A DNA stretch of 64,000 bases from CAHJXG01 sp965277495 (lineage in GTDB: Bacteria > Pseudomonadota > Alphaproteobacteria > Acetobacterales > Acetobacteraceae), in the NCBI GenBank assembly GCA_965277495.1, contig OZ255824.1:1984001-2048000 (forward strand), read 5' to 3'. Below the pieces are notes generated by a model that was not told the DNA's origin, did not search any database, and saw only the letters and a program-made list of their open reading frames with translations. The number at the start of each line of letters is the position of its first letter. Position 1 is the stretch's first letter. Shown one piece after another: positions 15,889 through 25,362 of this stretch. Both the position numbers and the translations under genes were made by a program.

Positions 15889-18817
15889 CGCGCGGTCGAT
15901 GCGCGGTGCGGCAGCCGGGGTCCTCACGCAGCACATGGTCCTGCATCCGGTCGCTCAAGGTCGGGCTGTAGAACGGATCGCCGTCGCGTAGAATGCCGGC
16001 CCACTGCGTCAGCAGCCGTATGCTGTCCTCCTGATGCAGGATCTGCTTGGTCTCGGCGCGCGTCGCGGACTCGTAGTGGAACAGCATCGTTGCGCCGTCA
16101 TACAGCACCTTCAAACCCTGTTGACGCAGGCGCAAACAGAGGTCCGTGTCGTTGAAACCAATGGCGTAGGCCTCGTCGAAGCCGCCCATCGCTTCGAACA
16201 CCGGCCGGCGCATCATCAGGCAGGCCGCGGTCACGGCGGAAAAGTCGCGCACCGACGCCAGCGAGCAGTTGTAGCCGAGGTTGCGCCGCTGCTTCCCGTC
16301 CAGGAACGCCTCGTTGAACTTCAGCGCATGGTCGGCCGAGCCGTTGAACCCGAGGATGACGCCCGCATGCTGCACCCGCCGGTCGGCATAGAGCAGCAGC
16401 GCGCCGACGCAGCCCACGTCCTCCCGGTTCGCAAGCCGGCGCATCCGGTCCAGCCAGCCATCCTGCAATGCCTCGACGTCGTTGTTCAGGAACAGCACGA
16501 ACTCGGCGCCGGCGCCGTGGGTGCTGACCGCAAGGTTGTTCATGAGCGGGAAGTTGAACTCGCCGTAATAGGGCATGACGGTATGGGTCCTGGCCAGCTT
16601 GTCCAGGTAGCGCAGGGTCGCTGTGTCCGTGGACTCGTGGTCGATCACGACGATGCGGTAGTCGACGCCGGCCGCGGTGCGCTCGATGCTTTCAACCGCG
16701 GTCCGCAGCAGCTCCACTTTGTTCTTGGTGGGGATCACGATCAGCACCTGGCCATCGGTCTTGGGCCAGTCGATGCGGAATTGGTTGAAATCGATGCCGT
16801 CCTGCGCGACGGCGCCGGTGCCGCAGCGGTCGAGATGGCGCTGCAGTGCGCCCCGCGTCGCGTCCATCACCTTCGAATGCGACTGGTGCCCGGCGCTCGC
16901 CTCGTGGGTGCGCCAGCGATAGAGCACGGCGGGCACATGGACCACGTTGCGCGCATGCTCCAACACACGCAGCACGAAGTCCACGTCGGCCGAGACCGCC
17001 ATGTCCTCGTCCCAGCCGCCGATCCGGCGCGCGATGCTGGCGCGGACGCACAGCATGTGGACGAAATATGGATGCGACAAGTAATAGTCGTAGGAGAAGG
17101 CAGGCCGGCACCGCACTTCGCGGACCCAGGCAACATTCTGGTCTGTGGTCGCCTCGTCGGAATACAGGAAATCGGCGTCGGTGCGCTTGGCGGCGCGGAT
17201 CAACTGCCAAACCGCGTCGGGCTCGATGGTGTCGTCGTGGTCCATGAAGGCGATATACTCGAAGCGCGCCGCGCGGATGCCATAGTTGGTGGCGGCTGCG
17301 ATCCCGCCGTTGGAGGGCGCATTCAGCACGCGGATGCGCGGGTCGCCTTGGGCGGCGATCGCCAGGGTCTGGGCCACGTGCGGCTCCGTGCTGGCGTCGT
17401 TGACGCAGATCAACTCCCACCGGTCGCACCACTGGGCATAGACGCTCTCGATCGCCTCGATCAGCCAAGCCTGGGAGGTGTTATAGACCGGCATGACGAT
17501 CGACACGCCGAGGGCGCCGGCCGCATGGTTAAAGCGGCGCTTGAGGCGGGGCAGCACGCTGGGCGCCACTTCGTTCCGGCGCCGGGCAAAGCGAACCAGG
17601 TTCGGGTTCAATTCGACCGTCTTGGGCGAACCTTGCAGGACCTCCTTGGTGCCGGCGACCCGGACCGAAATCGACTGCCCCAACAGGTCGAGGAACTGCT
17701 GGCCCAGGTCGATTTTGAACGCGCACATCCCATCGGCCAGCCCGGCATTGAGCAGGTCGCCGCGAAACAGCTTTGCCTCGGCCTGGCCAAGCACGCGGCC
17801 ATCGGGCAGCACAGCCTCGACGAGCAGCGGCGTCTTCGGCTGCAGCCGGCTCAGCGCCCAGCCATACACGGAGGTGCCATGGCACTTGTCCAGAAAACCC
17901 TCCAGAGTTGGCCGAGCGGGAACCTTGATCGGGCTGTTGCAAAGATGGATGTCCGTGCCGGCCAGCACGGCCGAGAGCTCGAAGCCACGGCCGCCGCCGA
18001 AGTCGTTGGGCAATGCGAGGCGGAAGCCGCAGCGGTCGTGCTTGATCCCAAGCGTCCGGACATCGGGGCGGGGCGCGTCGGCGTTCGCGGTGGCGAGGAC
18101 CGCGCCGTTGATCCTGATATCGATCGCCACCTGCTTGCGGGGGTCGCCGAGGTCGACGGCCCAGCCCTGCACCGTGCCGGCGAACTCTTCGAGATAGCCG
18201 GTATAGCCCAGGTCCGCCGCTGTCAGCCTGACCGCTGCGGCGATGCTGCCGCCGATCCGCAGCGACAGGCTTGCAGTTTCCTCGATGGGGATTAGGAAGC
18301 CCGGGCGCAGCGCGAACGGGTAGAGCGCGATGCTGGCGTCCGGGGACGGAGCGCGAAGCGCCGCCGCCTGCGCCAGGACGACGCCGTCGCGCATGAGCTC
18401 GACCATGATGGCCGGTCCGGCCCAGCCTGCCAGCCTGAATGCGCCGGAGACCTTGCCGTTGCGAACTTCGACCTTCGTGAGGGCAAATGCATAATGGCTG
18501 CGCAGGTCCAGGGCCTGCGCCAGCACGCTGCGCCCGGTGCTGATGTCGATGAGGTCGAGGCGCTCGACCATGCGGTGCCGGGGCAATTCGGCGCTGAAGC
18601 TGTGTACGCCAGGCGCAGGGGTCGCACTGGCGGATGCAGGGCGGGCCAACCCTTCGAAGGCGCCGTCGGCGAATATCCCGATGTCAGGCGCCGCGATATT
18701 CGGATGGACCGGAAGCGTCAGGCGGATTTCGCCAGTTTCCGACACGACGGCAGCAGCCCGAGGCAGCCCAGATTTATGCGTTGCCAATTCCAGGGACTCC
18801 AGTATGCCGCGGTTCAT
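15749..18817 (-). CDS. Tandem GT2 glycosyltransferase, 1022 aa
   Basis: Residues 1-400 are beta-rich repeats without catalytic motifs (LAGWAGPAIMVELMRDG, VQGWAVDLGDP, VYGWALSRL), similar to accessory modules seen in very long glycosyltransferases. Residues about 436-640 form GT2 domain A: SIVMPVYNTSQAWLIEAIES, ICVNDAST, FMDHDDTIEPDA. Residues about 690-930 form GT2 domain B: VLIVIPTKNKVELLRTA, VIDHEST, FLNNDVEAL, GFNDTDLCLRLRQQG. Two active-looking domains suggest a bifunctional polysaccharide polymerase, as in O-antigen or rhamnan assembly. The last 50 residues are arginine/proline-rich and lie opposite the end of the 1985-aa gene, so they may be an extension past the original stop. A TATAAT box lies about 45 nt before the start. 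Confidence 0.88.
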   Translation of the reverse strand: MNRGILESLELATHKSGLPRAAAVVSETGEIRLTLPVHPNIAAPDIGIFADGAFEGLARPASASATPAPGVHSFSAELPRHRMVERLDLIDISTGRSVLAQALDLRSHYAFALTKVEVRNGKVSGAFRLAGWAGPAIMVELMRDGVVLAQAAALRAPSPDASIALYPFALRPGFLIPIEETASLSLRIGGSIAAAVRLTAADLGYTGYLEEFAGTVQGWAVDLGDPRKQVAIDIRINGAVLATANADAPRPDVRTLGIKHDRCGFRLALPNDFGGGRGFELSAVLAGTDIHLCNSPIKVPARPTLEGFLDKCHGTSVYGWALSRLQPKTPLLVEAVLPDGRVLGQAEAKLFRGDLLNAGLADGMCAFKIDLGQQFLDLLGQSISVRVAGTKEVLQGSPKTVELNPNLVRFARRRNEVAPSVLPRLKRRFNHAAGALGVSIVMPVYNTSQAWLIEAIESVYAQWCDRWELICVNDASTEPHVAQTLAIAAQGDPRIRVLNAPSNGGIAAATNYGIRAARFEYIAFMDHDDTIEPDAVWQLIRAAKRTDADFLYSDEATTDQNVAWVREVRCRPAFSYDYYLSHPYFVHMLCVRASIARRIGGWDEDMAVSADVDFVLRVLEHARNVVHVPAVLYRWRTHEASAGHQSHSKVMDATRGALQRHLDRCGTGAVAQDGIDFNQFRIDWPKTDGQVLIVIPTKNKVELLRTAVESIERTAAGVDYRIVVIDHESTDTATLRYLDKLARTHTVMPYYGEFNFPLMNNLAVSTHGAGAEFVLFLNNDVEALQDGWLDRMRRLANREDVGCVGALLLYADRRVQHAGVILGFNGSADHALKFNEAFLDGKQRRNLGYNCSLASVRDFSAVTAACLMMRRPVFEAMGGFDEAYAIGFNDTDLCLRLRQQGLKVLYDGATMLFHYESATRAETKQILHQEDSIRLLTQWAGILRDGDPFYSPTLSDRMQDHVLREDPGCRTAHRPRVTRIDLGRQAAAAHPSEPAQLPLRVRPNRPARVLATTAPQSPLRRR

Positions 18818-18861
18818 GAGTTACTGGCCCATTGCGGGAAACGCAATGTCACGCCGCAGGA

Positions 18862-18867
18862 ATTATA
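18862..18867 (-). promoter_or_regulatory. -10 box (TATAAT) upstream of the 1022-aa glycosyltransferase
   Basis: On the minus strand a perfect TATAAT preceded by CCGG lies about 45 nt upstream of the ATG at 18817. No good TTGACA match stands 16-18 bp further upstream, so only the -10 element is supported. Confidence 0.35.
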
Positions 18868-18994
18868 CCGGAACGATGATGAAAGCTTGCCCGGATTTAG
18901 AATTGGGCGATCAGAGCTGGCCGGCAGATGGGCCAGAAGCCGTGATCCCGCCAGCAGTTTGTTAGTTTCGATCCAGCGCAGGGCTTATCCGTTT

Positions 18995-19807
18995 TCACAC
19001 GGACGCTTCAAGGCGCGTCAATTCATGGCGGACAGCGGCTCCACTGATGTATGAGGCGGACGGATCGGTTTCCTCGTTGCGATCCCATATCAACCACCTG
19101 GTTTCGTCCACCGCGATGTTGCCTGCCTGGCCGCGCCTTAGTCTACGCTCCCAGTGCCAACGGGATCTTGTTGCGTAATGATTGATTCGCCAGTCGCATA
19201 GCTTGATGTCGCCGGCGACCGCGTAGAGGTCAGCATTGATCGGCAATGGAACGCCGTCCGCGTCGACAATCAGCTTGCGAGTTTTGAAATAATGCGGGTT
19301 GTAGCAATCAAGGACTTCGGCTGGCCTTACAATCGACTTGATGATGCAGTTACAAGGGTTGTAGAGCATTGCCCGCTGGGTGAAATTGTCGATGATTAAG
19401 CCGGCTGGACGCTCCTGGTGCCCGCTGGACCCGAATACTGCCCAGTTCAACCCGATAGCGCTTGCGGAGCTGCATCGATCGGTTAACTGCTGCAGGCGAG
19501 ATCCGGTTGCCGAGAAAAGGAACTCATCGATATCGAGAAACGCGCACCACTCCACCTCGGTCTGGTTCCGAAGCCGAAAACACGCATCACGATAAGCAAA
19601 TATCTGGGTCAATCTTTTCGGGAACGTCGGCCAGCTCACGATATCTATGTCGTAGTGCGATTGCGCCCGCTTGAGGACCGGAAGCGTTTCATCACTACTT
19701 TCATTGTCATACACGACAAACTTTCCGATGCCGAGCACATGATAATAGGCCAGCCACTCCAACAAGTCGTGTTGTTCGTCGCGCACCATGAGAACGGCGG
19801 CAATCAT
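18995..19807 (-). CDS. GT92/DUF23-like glycosyltransferase
   Basis: A 270-aa protein. It begins IAAVLMVRDEQHDLLEWLAY, then FVVYDNESSDETLPVLKR and ECW-like VEWCAFLDIDEFLFS, the pattern of the family-2-related glycosyltransferases called GT92 or Glyco_tranf_2_4. The acidic metal site is DIDEF. Late features HYFKTRKL and INHYATRS are also typical. It is predicted to transfer a sugar in polysaccharide or glycolipid synthesis. The start ATG overlaps the stop of the 27-codon basic ORF (ATGA), which itself directly follows the GGDEF-EAL gene, so the three appear co-transcribed. The acceptor is unknown. Confidence 0.8.
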   Translation of the reverse strand: MIAAVLMVRDEQHDLLEWLAYYHVLGIGKFVVYDNESSDETLPVLKRAQSHYDIDIVSWPTFPKRLTQIFAYRDACFRLRNQTEVEWCAFLDIDEFLFSATGSRLQQLTDRCSSASAIGLNWAVFGSSGHQERPAGLIIDNFTQRAMLYNPCNCIIKSIVRPAEVLDCYNPHYFKTRKLIVDADGVPLPINADLYAVAGDIKLCDWRINHYATRSRWHWERRLRRGQAGNIAVDETRWLIWDRNEETDPSASYISGAAVRHELTRLEASV

Positions 19808-19887
19808 GCTTTTTTCCTTAAATTCGACCGGCGGCCCAGCGCACGGAGCAACCCACGACGCCCCAGCCGCTTGATACCGTCGAACAT
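19804..19887 (-). CDS. 27-aa basic peptide between GGDEF-EAL and GT92 genes
   Basis: The stop of the GGDEF-EAL gene is followed at once by ATG (TAAATG), opening a 27-codon frame, MFDGIKRLGRRGLLRALGRR then SNLRKKA, that ends in an ATGA overlap with the glycosyltransferase. It contains ten arginines and lysines and could form an amphipathic helix. The A-rich stretch TTTAAGGAAAAAAGC near its end also supplies the ribosome site for the next gene. It may be a coupling leader rather than a functional protein. It is supported by exact junctions on both sides, but homology was not checked. Confidence 0.4.
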   Translation of the reverse strand: MFDGIKRLGRRGLLRALGRRSNLRKKA

Positions 19888-22755
19888 TTATCGCACCAAA
19901 CCACTGCTCGCGCGCTCAGCCTCAACCCCGTCCGGATAGCGGTTGTCCACGTCCGGGGCGAACCAAAATCGCCGGCCGATCGCCTCGGCCAGATCGGACG
20001 GCCCGAGTGGGTGTGCAAGCAGAAAGCCCTGCACGTCGTCGCAATGCTCGTCCCACAGCCAACGGACCTGGTCCACGGTTTCGACCCCTTCGGCCACCAC
20101 CCGCATCGACAGGCTCGCCGCAAGCCCGATGATGGCACGGACAACCGCGCCGGTTTTTGTCTTGTGCAGGTTGCGGACGAAGCTCTGGTCGATCTTGATC
20201 TGGTCGATTGGGAAACGTCCAAGGTAGCTCAACGACGAATAGCCGGTGCCGAAGTCGTCAAGGCTGATGCGGACGCCCATGTCGCGCAACGCCCGCATGG
20301 TCGTAAGCGTGGCCTTGTCGTGCGACAGCAGCACCGTCTCGGTGATCTCGAGGCTGAGCCGGCTTGCGGGAAGCCCCGCTGACCGCAACGCCGCCTTGAC
20401 CGTTTGCACGAGCTGGTCGGTCCGGAACTGGGCCGACGATACGTTCACCGCGACCGAGACATGGTCCGGCCAACCCGCGGCCTCCAGGCACGCCTGCCGC
20501 AGCACCCATTCACCGAGCGGCACGATGAGGCCCATCTCCTCGGCGATGGGGATGAACTCGAGCGGCGGCACGACGCCGCGGACCGGATGCCGCCAGCGCA
20601 GCAAGGCCTCGAACGCGCCCACGCGCCCGCGCTTCAAATCGCAAACCGGTTGATACAACAGCTCGAACTCGCCGCGCGCCATGGCGTCATGCAGATCGTT
20701 GCCCAGGGCGCGCCGGGCCAGGATGTTCGCGTCCATCTCGGGCTTGAAGAACCGCCACATGCCGCGCCCGTCCTCCTTGGCGCGGTATAGCGCGATGTCG
20801 GCGTTGCGGAGCAGCGCATCGGCGGTCACGCTGTTTGAGTGCGCGACCGCAATCCCGATGCTGACGCCGATGGTCGCGCGCCGGCCCTCGAGCTCGTAAG
20901 GCTCGCTCGTGACCTCGATGACGCGCCTTGCGAGCGCCTCGATCTCGCTCGCCGACTGAGGCGCGATTTGGATGATGGTGAACTCGTCGCCGCCGACGCG
21001 TGAGACCGTGTCCGTCGCCCTGACACAGGATTGCAGGCGCTCGCTCACTATGCGCAACAGGACGTCGCCCATGGCATGGCCAAGCGTGTCGTTCACCTCC
21101 TTGAACCGGTCGAGGTCGAGGCAGAGCACGGCAAATGCGTGGCCCTGATTGAGCCCGGCGATCGCCTGCTGCATGCGCTCGATGAACAAGGTGCGGTTCG
21201 GGAGTTGAGTGAGCGCGTCGTGCCGGGCCATGAACACGACCTTGTCCTCGGCGGCGCGCCGCTCGGTCACGTCCTCATAGGTGGTGGCCCAGCCTCCGTT
21301 CGGGGCCGGACGCATCGAGACGGAGAGGATGCGGCCCCCGGCGACCGGCATGCTGAAGGTCGTGGGCACGCGCCGCCCGACCGTGGCCATCTCCGCGAGC
21401 GCGAGGCTCTCGACAGTGACGCCGGGATGGTTGCCGTGCTCGACACGCATGGCGATCAGCTCGAGGATGCTGAGCCCAAGGCGGACCCGGCCCGGCGGCA
21501 GGCGAAAAATTTCGGAATAGCACGCATTGACGACCGAGAGCCGCCCGTCGGCGTCGAACAGGCACAGGCCCTGGGACATGTTGTCGAGTGCGGTGTCGAG
21601 GCGCAGGTTCGTGGCCTCGAGCCGGGCGCCTTGCTCCTTGAGCGCCGTGATATCGCTCATGACCGCGATGAAGCCGCCCTCGCGCGTGACGCTCCGGCTG
21701 ATGTTGAGCCACCGCCCATCGGGCATCGCCACCTCGCCCTGCGCTTCCGGCGTGGGCAGCCGGGCTGACAGCAGCGCCCACTTCTCGCCGGCGATGGCGC
21801 GCGCATCAGGCGGCGCGGCGACCTCGTCGCGCCAATCGAGCGCGGAGAGGGCCTGCTCGTTGGCCAGGACAACCCGCCCGTCCCGGCTTACGACGACGAT
21901 GCCCTCGTGGGAAATCTCCATGGCGTCGAGCAGGCGGCCCTGGGCCGACCGGCGCTGCGACACCTCGCGCTGCATCATGCCGCGCAGGTTCTCGCGCATG
22001 GCCGCGAGGGAGTTGAGCAGGGCGCCAAGTTCATCCTGGCCCCCCTCGGGCATCTCGCCGTCGAGCTGACCCTGCGCGATCCGGCTGGCAACGTCCGAGG
22101 CGATGGCGAGCTGCCGGACGATGTGGCGGGCCAACATCCAGGCAACGATGGCGGAAAGCAGGACCGCCGCCGAAAGCCCCAGGATATTCAGCCACCAAGC
22201 GTCGGACATCGCGGCCCGGGCGTGCTGCCGATAGCGCACTCCGTCCCCAGCGGCATAGTTTATCAGCAGGTCCAGCTCCCGGTCGGCCGCTTGAACATAG
22301 CTTTCGAGCACGGTCTCCGCGGGCACCGCCTTGTCCTGCCGCCGCGCTTCGTCCCAGGCGGCGATGGCGGCCCGGGCCCGCACCGCAGCCTGCGCCGCCT
22401 GCGTCGATTGCGACCGTTCTGCGGCGAGCTCGATATCCTCCGTGAGCGAGCGCCCAAGCACGCTGAGCCGGGTGTCCAGCTCGGTTCGGGAGCGCCCGTC
22501 CGTGGTTTGGGCATAGTGCGATGCGGCGACCTGCATCAGGGCAAAGTCCGCGGACGCCGCCCGGGCGTAGTTGATCGCCATGAACGAGCCGTCGTATGTT
22601 TCCGTAACGAGCGCGCCGCCATGCTCGATGCGGTAAGAGGCATGGAGGCCGATGACGCCCATGATGGCTGTCATGACCAGGAACGCGAATAGGATTTTGC
22701 TGCGGATCGTTCCGGCCATCGCGAGCACGCGCGACCCCAGCAGGCGTTTCGGCAC
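19888..22755 (-). CDS. Membrane HAMP-PAS-PAS-GGDEF-EAL c-di-GMP enzyme
   Basis: A 955-aa protein. TM1 at about 20-42 (KILFAFLVMTAIMGVIGLHA) and TM2 at about 188-210 flank a periplasmic four-helix-bundle sensor of the chemoreceptor type. HAMP lies at about 210-265, PAS at 275-380 and PAS at 395-510 (NMSQGLCLFDADGRLSVVN, the PAS-7 type). GGDEF at 520-685 has an intact RVGGDEFTII and the I-site RATD five residues upstream. EAL at 695-940 has AFEALLRWRHP, ITETVLL, SLDDFGTGYSSLSYLGRF and VVAEGVET intact. Both synthesis and breakdown of c-di-GMP are therefore possible. The downstream GT92 gene suggests that it tunes polysaccharide output. Confidence 0.93.
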   Translation of the reverse strand: MPKRLLGSRVLAMAGTIRSKILFAFLVMTAIMGVIGLHASYRIEHGGALVTETYDGSFMAINYARAASADFALMQVAASHYAQTTDGRSRTELDTRLSVLGRSLTEDIELAAERSQSTQAAQAAVRARAAIAAWDEARRQDKAVPAETVLESYVQAADRELDLLINYAAGDGVRYRQHARAAMSDAWWLNILGLSAAVLLSAIVAWMLARHIVRQLAIASDVASRIAQGQLDGEMPEGGQDELGALLNSLAAMRENLRGMMQREVSQRRSAQGRLLDAMEISHEGIVVVSRDGRVVLANEQALSALDWRDEVAAPPDARAIAGEKWALLSARLPTPEAQGEVAMPDGRWLNISRSVTREGGFIAVMSDITALKEQGARLEATNLRLDTALDNMSQGLCLFDADGRLSVVNACYSEIFRLPPGRVRLGLSILELIAMRVEHGNHPGVTVESLALAEMATVGRRVPTTFSMPVAGGRILSVSMRPAPNGGWATTYEDVTERRAAEDKVVFMARHDALTQLPNRTLFIERMQQAIAGLNQGHAFAVLCLDLDRFKEVNDTLGHAMGDVLLRIVSERLQSCVRATDTVSRVGGDEFTIIQIAPQSASEIEALARRVIEVTSEPYELEGRRATIGVSIGIAVAHSNSVTADALLRNADIALYRAKEDGRGMWRFFKPEMDANILARRALGNDLHDAMARGEFELLYQPVCDLKRGRVGAFEALLRWRHPVRGVVPPLEFIPIAEEMGLIVPLGEWVLRQACLEAAGWPDHVSVAVNVSSAQFRTDQLVQTVKAALRSAGLPASRLSLEITETVLLSHDKATLTTMRALRDMGVRISLDDFGTGYSSLSYLGRFPIDQIKIDQSFVRNLHKTKTGAVVRAIIGLAASLSMRVVAEGVETVDQVRWLWDEHCDDVQGFLLAHPLGPSDLAEAIGRRFWFAPDVDNRYPDGVEAERASSGLVR

Positions 22756-23287
22756 GAACAGGGGCGTTAGGTCCGGCCGTGCGGTTGCTTGGTTTAGGAT
22801 GACCCTGACTCCGATTGCGGCTCCTGGATTGTTAAGGTGTTCAAACGAATTCGAGCGTCCCGGTTGCTGCCTTCGCGTTCAGGGATCATCGCGACGAAGT
22901 CGTTGGATTTTGCCGCTCGTGATCCTAAGGGGGGTCCGCTTGGGTTTTCTTACCAATCCGGAACAACATATACCATTGCGGCAGAGTTTCCAAGGTTCTC
23001 AACGCGCGCGTGAGTTCTGGCCGAGGTTGCGGGAATTGACCGGACGCGCGCGGCATAAGCCTGATGGGGAGCTAATTGCCCCAAGGCGAGCGGGCTGGGG
23101 CGTTTGTTCGGTAGTGGCCGGATGACTTGCCACACGTTGCTGCGATCCCACTCTCTCTGGGACAAGTTGACAAACGGTTAAGCGCATTTCAGACCTGTGG
23201 AACGTTATTTCAGCGCAGACGTATTGACATAACGCGCCCGGTCCGCCGGATTGGGTTCAGGCCTTGATATTGTCAGGAGTTATTATA
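22756..23287. other. Intergenic region, no gene seen
   Basis: About 530 bp between the divergent GGDEF-EAL gene and the lipoprotein gene. No reading frame with protein-like composition or a ribosome site was found on either strand. TTGACA occurs at 23224-23229, but no good -10 box stands 16-18 bp downstream. The region could hold two divergent promoters or a small RNA; nothing more can be supported. Confidence 0.5.
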
Positions 23288-23515
23288 GTGCGTAGCTCGA
23301 TTGCCGTCCTCTCGCTTGTGGTTCTGTCGCTCGCTGGCTGCGCACAGGATTCGAAAGCCCCACCGGTCTCGACCAATACGATTGGGCCTGCCTCGCAAAT
23401 GCCGCAGCCTCCCAACAGCCTGCCGCGCGGCTCCGCCGTGGACGCGCCGCTCGATCCGGCCCAGGGCAACCTCGGGACGACAAGGGTTGGGCCGTCCCGC
23501 ATGGCCCCGCGCTAG
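23288..23515 (+). CDS. Small predicted lipoprotein
   Basis: A 75-aa protein with a GTG start at 23288, chosen because AGGAG lies eight bases upstream and the resulting N-terminus, VRSSIAVLSLVVLSLAGCAQ, is a textbook lipoprotein signal peptide with the lipobox LAGC. An ATG 24 bases earlier would sit in front of the ribosome site. The mature part (about 57 residues) is rich in proline, serine and glycine and probably disordered. It should be an outer- or inner-membrane-anchored periplasmic lipoprotein of unknown function. It ends in front of a clear intrinsic terminator, so it appears to be a single-gene transcript. Confidence 0.7.
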   Translation: MRSSIAVLSLVVLSLAGCAQDSKAPPVSTNTIGPASQMPQPPNSLPRGSAVDAPLDPAQGNLGTTRVGPSRMAPR

Positions 23516-23539
23516 GCGCAATAAGCAGCTTTGTTTACA

Positions 23540-23584
23540 GCACGGATCCCCGCTCCGCTCGCCGGGATCCGTGCCTGAGTTTTT
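23540..23584 (+). terminator. Rho-independent terminator after the lipoprotein gene
   Basis: A perfect 11-bp stem, GCACGGATCCC (23540-23550) with GGGATCCGTGC (23564-23574) and a 13-nt loop, followed shortly by TTTTT (23580-23584). It starts about 24 nt after the lipoprotein stop. Confidence 0.75.
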
Positions 23585-23709
23585 GGAACTGCACACTTCG
23601 TCGTTTTGCGCAGGATATGCCTGCCGGTTCTGCTGCTGCCCTATGACGCCGATGACGCGGCACTTGCCGGCGGGCCGATGCTAAACCTGCAATCGGCCGC
23701 AGCAATGGT

Positions 23710-24540
23710 TCACTGGCGGACGTCGAAGCCCGGCTGCGGCTGCCACGCATCGCGCTGCCGCATGAACGGCATCGCCAATGTGGGACGCAGCCGGATGGCG
23801 GCGGGGTCGCGGTAGCCGGGCACGCCGACCTGGATTTCGCCCGGCGCCACGTCGCCGCGGAACGTCCGGTGCAGGTGGTCCCATAGGCTCAGCCCGCTGG
23901 ACCAGTTCGAGTCCGTCTCGCTCCGCACCGTCGAGTGATGGACGCCGTGCATCCCCGGCGTGGTCAGCACGCGCGCCAGCCGCCGCTCCCAGCCCGGCGG
24001 CAGCCGCAGGTTCGAATGATGGAACAGCACCGACGCGAAGAAGAACGCCTGCCACAGCCGCAGCGCCCGCGGCGACGCGCCGACCAGCGCGACCTGCGCC
24101 GCGCGCCAGGGCACCGAGACCAGCATGTCGGCCGCATGGAACCGCAGCGCCGTCGACGCATCCATGTCCAGGTCCACATGATGCACGAGGTGCAGCCGCC
24201 ATAATGCGGGAACCTTGTGCGTCAGGACGTGCCAGATGTAGATCGTGTAGTCCATCGCCAGGAACGCCAGCGCGTCCCGCATCCAAGCCGGCCCCGGCAG
24301 GCGCTGGGCCAGCCCCTGCCGGCGTCCGGCGGCCCGTTGCGCGAGCGGCTGGACCAACGGCCTTTCCACCGTGGAGACCACCGCCATGCTGAGCGCGCCG
24401 AGCATCAGGTTGCGGACCGTGCGCGCCGGCTCCGCCTGGGTGCGCCGGCGCTGCGGCGACCGCCGCTCCGCGACCAGGATCGCCGCGGCTGCGACCAGGA
24501 CGACACCGGGAAGCAGCCAGTTGGGCGGGCGCGATCTCAT
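23710..24540 (-). CDS. Sterol desaturase / fatty acid hydroxylase superfamily protein
   Basis: A 276-aa integral membrane protein with three or four hydrophobic segments. The di-iron histidine motifs are present: HVLTHK, then HLVHHVD, then LFHHSN and, near the C-terminus, GMHGVHHS. This spacing is typical of the FAH superfamily (sterol desaturases, fatty acid hydroxylases, carotenoid hydroxylase relatives), which uses O2 to hydroxylate or desaturate lipids. The start ATG at 24540 gives MRSRPPNWLLPGVVL. A much longer open frame through this gene is an artefact of high GC. It is divergent from the GT2 gene at 24616, with 75 bp between them. The substrate is unknown. Confidence 0.85.
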   Translation of the reverse strand: MRSRPPNWLLPGVVLVAAAAILVAERRSPQRRRTQAEPARTVRNLMLGALSMAVVSTVERPLVQPLAQRAAGRRQGLAQRLPGPAWMRDALAFLAMDYTIYIWHVLTHKVPALWRLHLVHHVDLDMDASTALRFHAADMLVSVPWRAAQVALVGASPRALRLWQAFFFASVLFHHSNLRLPPGWERRLARVLTTPGMHGVHHSTVRSETDSNWSSGLSLWDHLHRTFRGDVAPGEIQVGVPGYRDPAAIRLRPTLAMPFMRQRDAWQPQPGFDVRQ

Positions 24541-24615
24541 GAGACGGCAGATGCGGGGGCGGGCCGGCCGCTGCAAGGCTTGGCGGCTTTCGACCCAGAG
24601 CGCCTGGCCGGCTGG

Positions 24616-25344
24616 ATGACACCCGTCGCCATCGTGATCCCTATGCTGAACGAGGCGGCGGCGCTGCCCCGGCTGCTGCGCTCGCTGGCGGCGCTCGACC
24701 CTGCGCCGGCCGAGGTTCTGGCGGTGGATGGCGGCAGCGGCGACGCCTCCGTTGCGGTTGCGCGCGCCGCCGGGCTGCGGGTCATTTGCCATCCTATCCG
24801 CGGGCGGGCGGCGCAGATCAACCGGGGCGTGGCCGAGGTCTCGTCGCCATTTGTCTGCATCCTGCACGCGGACACGCTGCTGCCCGACGACGCGGTCGCG
24901 GTGATGCGCCGCGTGCTGGATGATCCCCGGACCGCGCTGGCCGGCTTCACCCCGCTGCTCAGCGGGCCGGAGACGGTGCGCTGGGGCACCAGCTTCCATA
25001 ATTGGATCAAGACCTGGTATGCGCCGCTGCTGTTCCGCCCGCATCTGTTCCTGCGCGGCGGGCGCCTGCTGTTCGGCGACCACGCCATGTTCTTCCGCCG
25101 CCGTGATTTCCTGGCCATTGGCGGCTGCGACCCGGCCCTGCCGGTCATGGAGGACGCCGACCTCTGCGTCCGGTTCGTCGCCCTCGGGCGCATCCGGCTG
25201 GTCAACCGCGTGGTGATCACCAGCGACCGGCGGATTGCGGCCTGGGGTGGCCTGCGGGCGAACTGGATCTATTTCAAGGTCGGCCTGCGCTGGGGCCTGG
25301 GCGCCCGCAAGCGGTTGGACCGGGACTATCCCGATGTGCGTTAG
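24616..25344 (+). CDS. Family 2 glycosyltransferase (TIGR04283-like)
   Basis: A 242-aa GT-A fold protein: VAIVIPMLNEAAALPRLLRS, then EVLAVDGGSGDASV, then ILHADTLLPDDA (metal site HAD) and MEDADLCVRF. The short form, with FGDHAMFFRR and LGARKRL near the end, resembles the TIGR04283 group often found beside selenium or radical-SAM genes, none of which are here. The start at 24616 gives the canonical N-terminus; the longer frame upstream runs through the divergent desaturase gene. It is followed seven bases later by the flavoprotein gene, so the pair is probably an operon. The sugar donor and acceptor are unknown. Confidence 0.82.
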   Translation: MTPVAIVIPMLNEAAALPRLLRSLAALDPAPAEVLAVDGGSGDASVAVARAAGLRVICHPIRGRAAQINRGVAEVSSPFVCILHADTLLPDDAVAVMRRVLDDPRTALAGFTPLLSGPETVRWGTSFHNWIKTWYAPLLFRPHLFLRGGRLLFGDHAMFFRRRDFLAIGGCDPALPVMEDADLCVRFVALGRIRLVNRVVITSDRRIAAWGGLRANWIYFKVGLRWGLGARKRLDRDYPDVR

Positions 25345-25362
25345 TGACGAATGGAGACGCGG

